In this document: piece by piece, positions 7,460 through 16,456 of the stretch
Layout of the letters: each line of letters opens with the position of its first letter
How positions within the stretch are numbered: position 1 is the first letter of the stretch
Assembly (NCBI RefSeq): GCF_947179115.1
Contig: NZ_CAMXCI010000001.1
Span: 310,001-374,000 of the forward strand
Source of the DNA: Commensalibacter papalotli
GTDB taxonomy: Bacteria; Pseudomonadota; Alphaproteobacteria; Acetobacterales; Acetobacteraceae
Length of the DNA: 64,000 nucleotides
Reading direction: 5' to 3'
The notes under the pieces: generated by a model
The model's database searches: none
What the model was told of the DNA's origin: nothing
The model's input: the letters and a program-made list of their open reading frames with translations, nothing else
Program-made: the position numbers and the translations under genes

Positions 7460-9666
7460 GATTCTAAGGTTACAAAGCTGTCAATTACGTGTTTAATATC
7501 TGATTTATCAAAATCAACTTCAAGTTTATTATTCTCAGTGCTGAGAACAGTTCCATGTCCAAATTTTTGGTGAAAGACACGGCTGCCTGCAGGAATATTT
7601 TTACTTTGAGGGGCAGAGTAGGTGCGTTTTGATGGTGAGTAAGAAGCTCCTTGTGATTGCGGTGAAGAAAATTTAGGAGAGGAATAACTATCTGAAAACG
7701 TATTTTTGCGAAAAGAGCGTTGCTGGCTTTGCTTAATATAAGATGTTTTCTTGGTATATTTGTCAGAAACCTCATCAATAAAACGACTGGGTAGAGAAGA
7801 CTGCCACTGTCCATATATTTGTCGATTGGCTGCATGAGAGATAAATAAGCGTTGTTTGGCTCGGGTAATACCAACATAAGCCAAGCGACGTTCTTCTTCT
7901 AACCCGGTATTTCCACTTTCATCCATTGTCCTTTGAGAAGGGAAAAGACCTTCCTCCCATCCTGGTAAGAATACGATATTAAATTCTAATCCCTTGGCAG
8001 CATGAAGGGTCATGAGATTAATTTTATCATCCCCTGATAAATCATCATTATCCATGATTAAGGAAATATGTTCAAGGAACTCTATTAATGAAGGAAATTC
8101 AGCCGTAGCTTGGAATAACTCTTTGATATTTTCTAACCTTCCAGCAGCCTCTATAGATTTATCTTGTTTCCACATATCAATATAGCCACAAGCATTTAAT
8201 AAATAGTCAATGGCGCTGATATGGCCTTCTGTTTCAATTTTCTTGCGAGTTTGATCCAGTAAATTCATTAATTGTGTAAGTTCGGTAAAAATTTTACCTT
8301 TAAGCATATTATTAATGAGTAGATGATCCACAGCTTGTAATAAAGGTATATCCAGTTCTCTTGCCGCCATGTGTATTTTTTGTAAGGCAACACTGCCGAC
8401 ACCTCTTCGAGGTACATTGATAATTCTTTCCAAGGCCAGATTATCATTGGGTTGTGCAACAATACGCATATAAGCAATGGCATCTCTGATCTCTGCACGT
8501 TCATAAAATCGTAAGCCGCCAATAATTTTATATGGTAATCCCAGTGTAATCATGCGCTCTTCAAAAGGACGTGTCTGAGAGCCTGTTCTCATTAAAATCG
8601 CCATATCGCCATAGCGATAACCATCTTTTTGTAAATGTATAATTTGATCACAGATTAATCGTGATTCTTCATCAGAATCCCAGACCGAAGCAATCTGCAC
8701 TTTTTCGTTTTGTAATTCTTTATTGGCGGCTTGCAAGGTTTTACCAAGGCGTTCGCTGTTATGATCAATAAGTTCAGAGGCAGCACCTAATATATTTTGC
8801 GTTGAGCGATAGTTTTCTTCTAACCGAATAATTTTGGCTTCAGGGAAATCTTTTTCGAATCGTAAAATATTGGCAATTTCTGCCCCGCGCCAAGAGTAAA
8901 TAGATTGATCATCATCACCCACACAACAAATATTTGCAACTTCACCCGATCTTTGTGCTAGAAGACGAAGCCATAAATACTGGATTGTATTAGTATCTTG
9001 ATATTCATCAACGAGTATGTAACGGAAATAGCGTTGATATTTTTGTAATATTTCTGGATATTGGTTAAAAATATTCATCATGTGCAACATTAAGTCGCCA
9101 AAGTCACAAGCATTTAATTGTTGTAATCTGATTTGATAGGCATGATAAATTTCTTGAATAATTACTTTTTCAGAGGTGTTTTTCTCACTTGGAGCAAGAT
9201 TTCCATAAGAAAAACCTTTGTCTTTCCAAGATTGGATAATTCCCAGTATCAGTTGAGGAGGGGTTGTTTTTATATCAATAAGATAATTAGGAATAATTTG
9301 TTTTATAAGTCGAAGTTGATCATCTGTATCTAAAATGGTGAAATTTGAACTTAGTCCAACAAGTTGAGCATTTACTCTGAGCATTTTTGCACATATCTTA
9401 TGAAAACTGCCTAGCCATAATCCTTCTATAGGCTGTTGAATGAGGTGAGCGATCCGTTCACTCATTTCTTTCGAAGCTTTGTTCGTAAAGGTAACAGCCA
9501 AAATTTGATTAGGGTAAGCTTTTCCGCTCAGTAAAATATGAGCAAAGCGTGTCGTTAGTACTTTAGTTTTTCCTGTACCTGCACCTGCAAGGACCAGTAC
9601 AGGCCCTTCTGTTGCTTCTACGGCTTCGCGTTGTGCGTTATTTAGCTGGTTTAAATACTCGGTCAT
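7456..9666 (-). CDS. pcrA: UvrD/PcrA-type DNA helicase
   Basis: Superfamily 1A 3'-5' DNA helicase for nucleotide-excision and mismatch repair and for clearing replication barriers. The start used is the ATG at 9666 (MTEYLNQLNNAQREA), giving 736 residues; a longer reading from 9780 would overlap the divergent radC gene and adds no conserved sequence. Motifs seen in order: Q motif LNNAQREAV, Walker A GAGTGKT, DEYQDTN, GDDDQSIYSWRGA, LTLHAAKGLEF and VGITRAKQRL. The C-terminus holds the Tudor-like module (VFHQKFGHGTV...) that contacts RNA polymerase in PcrA/UvrD. UvrD and PcrA cannot be told apart from the sequence alone. It heads a four-gene leftward run. Confidence 0.93.
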   Translation of the reverse strand: MTEYLNQLNNAQREAVEATEGPVLVLAGAGTGKTKVLTTRFAHILLSGKAYPNQILAVTFTNKASKEMSERIAHLIQQPIEGLWLGSFHKICAKMLRVNAQLVGLSSNFTILDTDDQLRLIKQIIPNYLIDIKTTPPQLILGIIQSWKDKGFSYGNLAPSEKNTSEKVIIQEIYHAYQIRLQQLNACDFGDLMLHMMNIFNQYPEILQKYQRYFRYILVDEYQDTNTIQYLWLRLLAQRSGEVANICCVGDDDQSIYSWRGAEIANILRFEKDFPEAKIIRLEENYRSTQNILGAASELIDHNSERLGKTLQAANKELQNEKVQIASVWDSDEESRLICDQIIHLQKDGYRYGDMAILMRTGSQTRPFEERMITLGLPYKIIGGLRFYERAEIRDAIAYMRIVAQPNDNLALERIINVPRRGVGSVALQKIHMAARELDIPLLQAVDHLLINNMLKGKIFTELTQLMNLLDQTRKKIETEGHISAIDYLLNACGYIDMWKQDKSIEAAGRLENIKELFQATAEFPSLIEFLEHISLIMDNDDLSGDDKINLMTLHAAKGLEFNIVFLPGWEEGLFPSQRTMDESGNTGLEEERRLAYVGITRAKQRLFISHAANRQIYGQWQSSLPSRFIDEVSDKYTKKTSYIKQSQQRSFRKNTFSDSYSSPKFSSPQSQGASYSPSKRTYSAPQSKNIPAGSRVFHQKFGHGTVLSTENNKLEVDFDKSDIKHVIDSFVTLES

Positions 9667-9721
9667 ATTTTTAAGTAGCTTTGATCGGTTATTGTAAATC
9701 GAAATAAAGTAAGATGATAAG

Positions 9722-10450
9722 ATGGATAATTCTTTTTTACCGCCAGTTTCACAAAGAAGCAAACAATTTGCAAATCTCAATGGTGTTGGTCATCGTGGTC
9801 GGATGCGTTTCAAAATGTTGCAAAAAGGAGGCCAAGCTTTTGAGGATTACGAACTTTTAGAAATGTTACTATATCTTGTTATTCCTAGAAGAGATACTAA
9901 ACCTTTAGCAAAACATTTGATTAATCATTTTGGTTCTTTGAATGGGGTTGTTTGTGCCGAAGAGGATCAGTTACAAAAAGCAAATCTTTCACAAGAATTT
10001 ATTGAGATTATAGGATTTTTAAAACAGGTCATAGAACGTCTTGTTGCTCCTGATTTTTTTAATCGTCCTTATTTAAGGCGTTGGAAAGATGTGATTGTTT
10101 ATTTGAATGAGTATAAATTAAAAAACGAATTGCATAACAAAAAAGTATTACGATTATTATTTTTAAATAATCAGCAAAGATTAATTTGTGACGAATATAT
10201 TATATATCAAGGGGTTGAGACAATTTCACATATTATTCAAAAAGCTTTAAATTTATATGCAATGAATTTAATTACAGTTTATTATGTTTCTGATACTGCA
10301 TTCACATCTGCAATGCGTCAAGGTGAGGCAAAATTTGCACTAACATTACAAAGTTCTGGCCGTCTTTTTGATTTGAATATTAGTGATCATATTATTTGTA
10401 TGGATTCACAGTATTTTAGTATTTTTAAAAAAAATAATTTTAGTATTTAA
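9722..10450 (+). CDS. radC: RadC-like protein with degraded JAMM metal site
   Basis: RadC family protein of 242 residues. The N-terminal helix-hairpin-helix region is well preserved (DYELLEMLLYLVIPRRDTKPLAKHL, about 40-64). The C-terminal JAB/MPN domain keeps the fold signature around residues 130-230, ending in ISDHIIC where other members have the DHxIxG strand. The canonical HNHPSGD metal-binding segment is replaced by YYVSDTA at about 187-193, so both histidine ligands are absent, and the downstream Asp is not evident. The protein should therefore not be a functional JAMM metalloprotease or nuclease, although RadC activity is unproven in general. It diverges from pcrA across only 55 bases. 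Its reading frame is intact, which argues against a recent pseudogene. Confidence 0.8.
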   Translation: MDNSFLPPVSQRSKQFANLNGVGHRGRMRFKMLQKGGQAFEDYELLEMLLYLVIPRRDTKPLAKHLINHFGSLNGVVCAEEDQLQKANLSQEFIEIIGFLKQVIERLVAPDFFNRPYLRRWKDVIVYLNEYKLKNELHNKKVLRLLFLNNQQRLICDEYIIYQGVETISHIIQKALNLYAMNLITVYYVSDTAFTSAMRQGEAKFALTLQSSGRLFDLNISDHIICMDSQYFSIFKKNNFSI

Positions 10451-10485
10451 AATCAGATTCATACAAAATATTAAAGGATAAATTA

Positions 10486-11268
10486 ATGTTGCTTGATACT
10501 CATGATCCACATCCTGTTTCTGTTATAAATAAGGAATCTTTATCTCCGTTTTTTATGGTTTGCGATCATGCTGGTTGTCTGATTCCCTCGCAACTTAAAA
10601 CTTTGGGATTACAACAGTCAGATCTTTGTCAGCATATTGCATGGGATATAGGCATTCAAAAAGTTGGTGAGGCTATAGCGGTTCTGATAGATACCACTTT
10701 TGTTGCACAAACTTATTCTCGATTAGTGATTGATTGCAATCGTGGGTTAAATAACTCAACCTTAATTCCTGAAGTTAGTGATTGTGTCGAGATTATAGGA
10801 AATCTCAATTTGACTTTAGAGCAAAAACAAGCAAGAATCACCGAAATATATCAACCTTACCATCAAACGATTTCTCAATTAATTGATGAGCGGTTGAGGA
10901 CTAATATTGAGACCGTTTTTATATCTTTGCATAGTTTTACCCCAGAAATGAAAGATGGTTTCAAAAGGCCATGGCATGCAGGAATTTTGCACGGCCAAGA
11001 TAATCAATTTTCTATGGTTTTTAAAAAAATATTAGAAGAATATTATGCTTATCCCATAGGCGATAATCAACCTTATGCCTTATCACCTAAAAACGATTAT
11101 ACTGTTCCAACCCATGCTTATCAAAAAAAGCTACCATATTTAGAGTTGGAAATTCGACAAGATTTAATTACAACTGCTGATCAACAACAAGAATGGGCTG
11201 ATCGTCTTTCTCTTTTGTTACCTTTGGCATTACAGGAGTATAGAGCATATGCAGTTAATAACTGGTAA
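10486..11268 (+). CDS. N-formylglutamate amidohydrolase family protein
   Basis: Member of the N-formylglutamate amidohydrolase (FGase) family, 260 residues. Family signs are FMVCDHAGCLIP (about 23-34), HIAWDIG (about 50-56), VIDCNRG (about 87-93) and the FISLHSFTP segment (about 145-153), which together supply His, Asp and Glu residues thought to bind zinc. Classical FGase ends the five-step histidine-use pathway, releasing glutamate and formate. No hut genes are in the window, so the substrate may be another N-acyl amino acid. The aroE start lies inside the last 20 bases of this gene, which points to coupled translation. Confidence 0.85.
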   Translation: MLLDTHDPHPVSVINKESLSPFFMVCDHAGCLIPSQLKTLGLQQSDLCQHIAWDIGIQKVGEAIAVLIDTTFVAQTYSRLVIDCNRGLNNSTLIPEVSDCVEIIGNLNLTLEQKQARITEIYQPYHQTISQLIDERLRTNIETVFISLHSFTPEMKDGFKRPWHAGILHGQDNQFSMVFKKILEEYYAYPIGDNQPYALSPKNDYTVPTHAYQKKLPYLELEIRQDLITTADQQQEWADRLSLLLPLALQEYRAYAVNNW

Positions 11269-12088
11269 AGCAAAGATAGCAGCAGTATTAGGATGGCCGA
11301 TTGAACATTCCCGCTCTCCTTTATTGCATAATTTTTGGTTACAGCGCTACCAGATTGATGGTGCCTATATTCCTCTAGCGGTCAAATCAGAGGATTTTAA
11401 ATCAGTAATTAAAGGAATGATGGCTGCGGGATTTAAAGGATGTAATGTAACTATTCCACATAAAGAGGCTGCTTATCAATGCTGTGATTATGTTGATGAA
11501 ACAGCAAAAAAAATGGGATCTGTAAATACTTTATGGTTTACACAAGATGGTAAAATCCACGGTACGTCCACGGATGGTGCAGGGTTTGTTGCTTCGTTAA
11601 ATGATTCTGGAGTAAATGTATCAGGTAAAAAGATACTTGTATTAGGCGCAGGTGGAGCAGCACGCTCGGTCGCTTATTGTTTGCAACGAGATAGTGCGCA
11701 GGTAACTATTACGAATAGAACTCTAAAACGAGCAGAACAATTAGTTCAGGACCTTGGGGAGGGAGATATACTTGAATGGCAATCTTGGAATCAAGAGCTA
11801 GATAAGTTTGATGTCTTGGTCAATACGACCTCTTTAGGTATGGAAGGAAAAGAAGATTTCCAGTTTGATCTAAAAAATGCCTCGCCCGATCTGATAGTAA
11901 CAGATATAGTTTATGTTCCTAGAGTAACTCCTTTGCTAGCAGCAGCGCAACTAAAAGGGTTGAAAACTGTTGAGGGTCTTGGAATGTTGCTTCATCAAGC
12001 AAGGTTGGGTTTTACTCAATGGTTTGGGGTTGATCCAAAGGTTGACAGTGAACTGACCGAATTTGTAGCAAATAGTTTAAAGAAATAA
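11249..12088 (+). CDS. aroE: Shikimate dehydrogenase
   Basis: NADPH-dependent reduction of 3-dehydroshikimate to shikimate in the chorismate pathway, 279 residues. Substrate-binding SRSP is at 21-24, the catalytic Lys 72 in NVTIPHK, and Asp 109 in STDG. The Rossmann motif is LGAGGAARSV (132-141), followed by the NADP-selecting NRT (156-158). The start at 11249 gives the expected N-terminus MQLITGKAKIAAVLGWPIEHS and overlaps the previous gene. The run aroE-coaE-dnaQ is a conserved alphaproteobacterial order. The product chorismate also feeds the trpE gene at 48.4 kb. Confidence 0.95.
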   Translation: MQLITGKAKIAAVLGWPIEHSRSPLLHNFWLQRYQIDGAYIPLAVKSEDFKSVIKGMMAAGFKGCNVTIPHKEAAYQCCDYVDETAKKMGSVNTLWFTQDGKIHGTSTDGAGFVASLNDSGVNVSGKKILVLGAGGAARSVAYCLQRDSAQVTITNRTLKRAEQLVQDLGEGDILEWQSWNQELDKFDVLVNTTSLGMEGKEDFQFDLKNASPDLIVTDIVYVPRVTPLLAAAQLKGLKTVEGLGMLLHQARLGFTQWFGVDPKVDSELTEFVANSLKK

Positions 12089-12095
12089 TAGTTCT

Positions 12096-12692
12096 ATGAA
12101 AATTTTGGGTGTTACAGGCAGTATGGGAATGGGGAAAAGTACAGTATGTGAGCTGTTCCATCGTTATGGTTTTCCAGTTTTTGATGCAGATCAAGTTGTA
12201 CATCAATTACAAGGTCCAAATGGTAAAGGACTTAAATTAATTGAAAAGACTTTTCCTGGTTCAGTTAAAAATAATGCCTTAGATAGGAATTATTTGCGTC
12301 GCATAATAGTTGAAGACCGTAGTAATTTAAAAAAAATAGAACAAATTATTTTACCCTTAGTAGCCCAAGAACGGGATCGATTTATTCGTCATGCACAGGC
12401 AAGGGGACTAAGTTGGTGTGTTCTTGATGTACCTTTGTTATTCGAGAAAAAAATTAATTTGCTCTGTACTAAAACTTTAGTTGTTACCGCACCTGTTGAT
12501 GTACAAAAAAATAGAATTTTAAAAAGAAATACGATTACGTGGGAGCAAGCTCGTGCTTTTATTGACAGTCAGATGCCCAATCGAATAAAATGTAAGATGG
12601 CTGATATTCTTGTGAAAACTGGATTATCCAAAGCTCATACATTTTTTCAAGTTAAGAAAATTATCCGGTTAATGCAGATGGATCAACTATGA
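12096..12692 (+). CDS. coaE: Dephospho-CoA kinase
   Basis: Last step of coenzyme A synthesis: phosphorylation of the 3'-hydroxyl of dephospho-CoA with ATP. The protein is 198 residues. The P-loop GSMGMGKST occupies residues 8-16, followed by the family motif FPVFDADQVVHQL (about 27-39). VLDVPLLFEK (about 109-118) matches the CoA-binding region. It begins 7 bases after aroE and overlaps the dnaQ start by four bases. Confidence 0.94.
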   Translation: MKILGVTGSMGMGKSTVCELFHRYGFPVFDADQVVHQLQGPNGKGLKLIEKTFPGSVKNNALDRNYLRRIIVEDRSNLKKIEQIILPLVAQERDRFIRHAQARGLSWCVLDVPLLFEKKINLLCTKTLVVTAPVDVQKNRILKRNTITWEQARAFIDSQMPNRIKCKMADILVKTGLSKAHTFFQVKKIIRLMQMDQL

Positions 12693-13375
12693 ATCAACGT
12701 TCAGTTTTATTCGATACGGAAACAACGGGGGTTGACCCTCTTAAAGGCGATCGAATTATTGAAATTGCTGCAATCGAGTTGATTAATGATTTACCAACGG
12801 ATAATTATTATCATGCTTTAATTAATCCCGAACGTGATATTCCGATTGAGGCAACACGTGTTCATGGAATGACAATCGAAGATTTAAAAGGAAAACCGAA
12901 ATTTAAAGAAATTGCTGATGATTTCTTAGAATTTATTCAAGATGATCCTTTGGTTGCACATAATGCCCCGTTTGATTTTAAATTTGTGAATGCAGAGCTC
13001 AGCCGTATTAAACGTTCTGAGATTTCTTTAGATCGTATGGTGGATACGTTAAAGCTTGCCAGAGCCAAATATCCTCTTTCCCCCAATAGTTTGGATGCAC
13101 TATGCCGACGTTTTTCTATTGATCTATCTGCACGAACAACCCATAACGCGTTACTTGACTGCAAATTGCTTTCCGAAGTCTATATTCAATTAACAGGGGG
13201 TAGACAAAGAGGGTTAGGGTTTGCAAGTCAAGGATCTGAAAAAACTGGGAAAACCTATCAAAAATTACAAGACCATATGCCGATTTTTGTAAAACCAACA
13301 GAGCAAGAGCTTGAACAGCATAAAAAATTTATAGAAAAAAATATTCCTGAAGCTTTGTGGGATAAAAATAGTTAA
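12689..13375 (+). CDS. dnaQ: DNA polymerase III epsilon subunit (proofreading exonuclease)
   Basis: 3'-5' exonuclease that proofreads for the replicative polymerase, 228 residues. The DEDDh active-site residues are all present: Asp 9 and Glu 11 (FDTET), Asp 96 (HNAPFDFKF), His 152 and Asp 157 (HNALLDCKL). The C-terminal tail (about 175-228) would carry the polymerase alpha-binding element. The start overlaps the coaE stop by four bases. In many alphaproteobacteria this trio lies close to the replication origin. Confidence 0.95.
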   Translation: MNQRSVLFDTETTGVDPLKGDRIIEIAAIELINDLPTDNYYHALINPERDIPIEATRVHGMTIEDLKGKPKFKEIADDFLEFIQDDPLVAHNAPFDFKFVNAELSRIKRSEISLDRMVDTLKLARAKYPLSPNSLDALCRRFSIDLSARTTHNALLDCKLLSEVYIQLTGGRQRGLGFASQGSEKTGKTYQKLQDHMPIFVKPTEQELEQHKKFIEKNIPEALWDKNS

Positions 13376-13410
13376 ATACAAATATTATAAAATAACAACA
13401 ATAACAAGCG

Positions 13411-13440
13411 TTGCAAATTTGTTTCTATTTTTGATTAAAT
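13411..13440 (+). promoter_or_regulatory. Candidate promoter for lpxR-like gene
   Basis: TTGCAA at 13411-13416 and TTAAAT at 13435-13440 are separated by 18 bases, a sigma-70-like arrangement. This would give a leader of about 105 nt before the gene at 13553. The call rests on the motif match only, in AT-rich DNA. Confidence 0.4.
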
Positions 13441-13552
13441 AATTCAATCTAGACTGATAGGCGCATAAACAGCTTTTCTTTGAAAAGTAAAAGACGTAGA
13501 TAATGAACAGAATACTCTCCATTTTCTCTTTCATAGATTGTAAGGTTATATT

Positions 13553-14578
13553 ATGGGTCATCAGAAACGCGCCTCTATCTCTAAGTTTTTATTTACATCA
13601 GCTCTTGTTTCCGCTGCTGTTATCTCATCTTCTGTGGCGCATGCTACACCTAAACAAGATCCATACGATACGTTAACCTTACAATGGGAAAATGACGCTG
13701 CATCTACTTTAAATGGTACTTCTGACCAATATTATACAAATGGTTTAAAAATTGGCTGGACTTCTCCAACTGATAAACTTCCTAAACCGATTGCAGATGT
13801 TAATACATTTTTACTTGGTAATGGTATGCAACGTATTCATTGGGGGTTGCAACAAATGATGTTCACCCCACGTGATACCAAAGCTTCTGTCAGATTGCCT
13901 CATGATCGTCCTTATGCAGGGGTATTACTAACCACTGTTAATTTAATTAGTGATACTGATAATACGCGTAGTGTTTTTGGCTTTCAGGCAGGTTTGATGG
14001 GTCCTGGTGCTTTGGGACGTCAAGTTCAAAATGGATTCCATAGTATTATTGGAGATCATAAAAATAAAGGTTGGCATAATCAGTTGAAAAATATGCCAGT
14101 TTTTCAAGTGCAAATGGGACGTACATGGCGTTATAAATTTGCACAATTAGGTGGTGTAGATTTTGATGTTCTTCCCTCTGCAAATGGAGCCGCAGGTAAC
14201 TATAAAACTTTTGCACAACTAGGTGGCATCGTCAGATTTGGTCAAGGGTTGGATAGTGATTTTGGACCTTCTCGAATTGGTTCAGGTAATGACGGCACAG
14301 ATGCTTATGTTGGAACAAATTTTGTAAACTGGTATGTGTTTGGTGGAGTTGATGGTCAGGCTGTGGCTTATAACGCAACATTGCAAGGTGATCCAACACA
14401 TTCGAATTCACAACATGTTTCAAAAAAATGGGATGTGGGTGAGATTCTTGCTGGTGCTGCTGTAATCGTTAAAGGGTATAAAATTGCATATACCCAAACA
14501 TGGCAAACACAAGAATTTAAAGGCCAAAAAAGCGGACTTTTTAATTATGGATCAGTTTCTGTATCCTTTAAATTCTAG
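13553..14578 (+). CDS. lpxR: LpxR-family outer-membrane lipid A deacylase (DUF2219)
   Basis: Predicted outer-membrane beta-barrel enzyme that removes the 3'-linked acyloxyacyl chain of lipid A. The protein is 341 residues with a signal peptide cleaved after Ala 31 (VAHA). The family's N-terminal strand has the WEND motif (Asn 47, Asp 48), then a YYTNGLKIGW stretch, RPYAG (about 123-127), and the GPGALGRQVQNGFHSIIG helix-loop with the candidate catalytic His. It ends in alternating residues with a terminal Phe (SVSVSFKF), as expected for a BamA-assembled barrel. It is a single gene with its own terminator. Lipid A trimming would soften host immune recognition and change membrane permeability; that role here is an inference. 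Confidence 0.85.
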   Translation: MGHQKRASISKFLFTSALVSAAVISSSVAHATPKQDPYDTLTLQWENDAASTLNGTSDQYYTNGLKIGWTSPTDKLPKPIADVNTFLLGNGMQRIHWGLQQMMFTPRDTKASVRLPHDRPYAGVLLTTVNLISDTDNTRSVFGFQAGLMGPGALGRQVQNGFHSIIGDHKNKGWHNQLKNMPVFQVQMGRTWRYKFAQLGGVDFDVLPSANGAAGNYKTFAQLGGIVRFGQGLDSDFGPSRIGSGNDGTDAYVGTNFVNWYVFGGVDGQAVAYNATLQGDPTHSNSQHVSKKWDVGEILAGAAVIVKGYKIAYTQTWQTQEFKGQKSGLFNYGSVSVSFKF

Positions 14579-14607
14579 AATTGATTATCTTTGTATATAG
14601 TTTTTTG

Positions 14608-14634
14608 AAACCTCACTTTATGTGAGGTTTTTTT
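14608..14634 (+). terminator. Rho-independent terminator after lpxR-like gene
   Basis: A 9-bp stem (14608-14616 with 14622-14630) with a five-base loop, running into a T tract (through 14634). It lies 30 bases after the stop of the deacylase gene. Confidence 0.88.
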
Positions 14635-14967
14635 ATGTAAAGCTGATTCAATACTTAGTTTACAATTTAAATCGAAATTGTAATTATTTATGTATTTTAT
14701 CGACAGCAATCATAATCGATGTGATTGGCAGAGCTATTACGATACTGAATATAATGAATAAAAAAACAAATATGCATACACCCAGATTAAGAAAGTATTT
14801 TTATTTTACTTGCTAACCAGTGATGAAGCATCATAAAAATAAACGGGGACAGGATTGTAATTCGTACTCAATGCAGAAATTACAAATGCTGTAAACCTAT
14901 TATTTCAAAGCATAATAGGTTTTCATTTAAATTAGATGAGGAACTAGTGTAGCACATTCGTGCATCA
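14635..14967. other. Gene-poor stretch between convergent genes
   Basis: About 330 bases between the lpxR terminator and the stop of the MATE gene. I see no convincing coding sequence: a short open frame of 64 codons starts inside the terminator and has no ribosome site or recognisable sequence. The only structure is the hairpin at 14893-14922, listed separately. Confidence 0.6.
14893..14922. terminator. Hairpin, possible terminator of the MATE gene
   Basis: A perfect 11-bp inverted repeat (14893-14903 with 14912-14922) with an eight-base loop, 45 bases past the stop of the leftward MATE gene. The U run on that strand is poor, so termination is plausible but not certain. Confidence 0.45.
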
Positions 14968-16350
14968 TCAACGTAAAGCGCGTTGCAGCATTTTTTTAGG
15001 ATCACGTGTAAGTAAATAAAAGCGTGTGGTTGATAAAAGTGCTAGAATTCCTAATCCTACGCCCATTCCAGCCCAAAGGCCAGGGGCATTCCATTGCCAA
15101 CCAAAAGCAAACCATACACTTAACGTATATCCAACACCCCAAAAACTAATCAGTGCCAAGATCATAGGAATAGTGGTGTCTTTTAACCCTCGTAAAGCAC
15201 CCATCGCTACAGTTTGTATCCCGTCAACGATTTGGAATAAACCAACGACCTGAATAATGGCGACAGCAATGGCTGCTGTATTCGCATTATCTGGAGAAGT
15301 AGTATCCAAAGCTAGGCGGACGACCAGGTAAGGAAAGCTGAAAATAAATATACAAACAAAACTCATAATTAACGCGCTGAGACCAATTGTTAAAAATCCA
15401 CTTTTGCGGGCGCGATAAGGCTTTTGTGCCCCAATCCAATAGCTGACCCGAACATTTGCGGCTTGTGAAATTGCCAAGGGAATCATAAACGCAAAAGTTG
15501 CAAAACTGATGGCAATTTGATGCGCTGCCAAAGATTCTGTTCCAAGTTTAGTTGCATTGAAATTAGCAAAGAGGAAAAGTAATATCTCAGCAGCAGCACT
15601 TATACAAATCGGTAACCCCAATTTAAGTAAGGGTTTGAGCAACGCTAGGTCAATTGCAAAAGGATATAAATATTGCTTTAAATCTTTTTTAAGATGCGCC
15701 ACCCCAATTAAAAGAAACGTTGAAAGCCATAAAGCCAGAGTGGTTCCTAATGCCGAACCATAAAGGCCCATTTTAGGGGCGCCCCATAATCCATAAATAA
15801 AGGCAGCATTTAACAACCCATTAATAATTGCAGTAATAGGAGTAATTTGTAGTAAAAGCTTAGATGCGTTTATTGCAGGTAAGATAACCCTAATAAGGCC
15901 CGTTCCTGCAATGACTGGAATAACACCCCACAGCAAAATATGCATGAAATGCTGTGATTTATCTAATATATTGCGATCATGTTCACCATTCCATTGCAGA
16001 ATAGTGCTGGAATGGTATAAAATATATAAACAAGGTAAAGATAAAAGAATACCAAAAATATAAGTGGTCCAATATATTTTTGAGACATTATGAATAGCTT
16101 TTGCGCCAATATTTTGAGCAATTAAAATAGCAGCCGAACTGATAGCAGATTGAAAAATAATACAAATAGAAAAGAAAATATTGGTTGTTAATCCACCAAT
16201 TGCCAAAGTTTCCTTGTCAACATGACCCAACAGGACTGTATCGGTAACGCCCATTGCCATTTGAAAGAGTTGTGAAAAAGCAATAGGAACAGCAATATAA
16301 GCAATTGCGTAAAGTTCACTTTTAAAAAAATTTTGTGTATTATTTTGCAT
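14968..16350 (-). CDS. norM: MATE family multidrug/Na+ antiporter
   Basis: Inner-membrane exporter of 460 residues with about twelve hydrophobic segments in two homologous halves. It is expected to expel cationic drugs or metabolites in exchange for Na+ or H+. The opening ELYAIAYIAVPIAFSQLFQMAMGVTDTVLLGH is typical for the NorM branch, and the middle of the protein has SAAAEILLFLFANFNATKLGTESLAAHQIA, the matching element of the second half. It stands alone, convergent with the lpxR-like gene and divergent from cysS. The exact substrate cannot be predicted. Confidence 0.9.
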   Translation of the reverse strand: MQNNTQNFFKSELYAIAYIAVPIAFSQLFQMAMGVTDTVLLGHVDKETLAIGGLTTNIFFSICIIFQSAISSAAILIAQNIGAKAIHNVSKIYWTTYIFGILLSLPCLYILYHSSTILQWNGEHDRNILDKSQHFMHILLWGVIPVIAGTGLIRVILPAINASKLLLQITPITAIINGLLNAAFIYGLWGAPKMGLYGSALGTTLALWLSTFLLIGVAHLKKDLKQYLYPFAIDLALLKPLLKLGLPICISAAAEILLFLFANFNATKLGTESLAAHQIAISFATFAFMIPLAISQAANVRVSYWIGAQKPYRARKSGFLTIGLSALIMSFVCIFIFSFPYLVVRLALDTTSPDNANTAAIAVAIIQVVGLFQIVDGIQTVAMGALRGLKDTTIPMILALISFWGVGYTLSVWFAFGWQWNAPGLWAGMGVGLGILALLSTTRFYLLTRDPKKMLQRALR

Positions 16351-16456
16351 TTAGGTATCTATGGTATAGCGAAAAAAAAGACTTGTATTTTTTTCTTAAG
16401 AAAATAAAAAACATTGTAGGCAACTTTAAAAATAGAGATAGTAAAGAAAAAAAGAA

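Noticed and set aside
9667..9780. Longer N-terminus of the PcrA-like helicase from 9780
   Set aside because: The added 38 residues are not helicase-like and lie across the divergent radC start.
14622..14816. Open frame of 64 codons after the lpxR-like gene
   Set aside because: It starts inside the terminator hairpin, has no ribosome site and no recognisable sequence.
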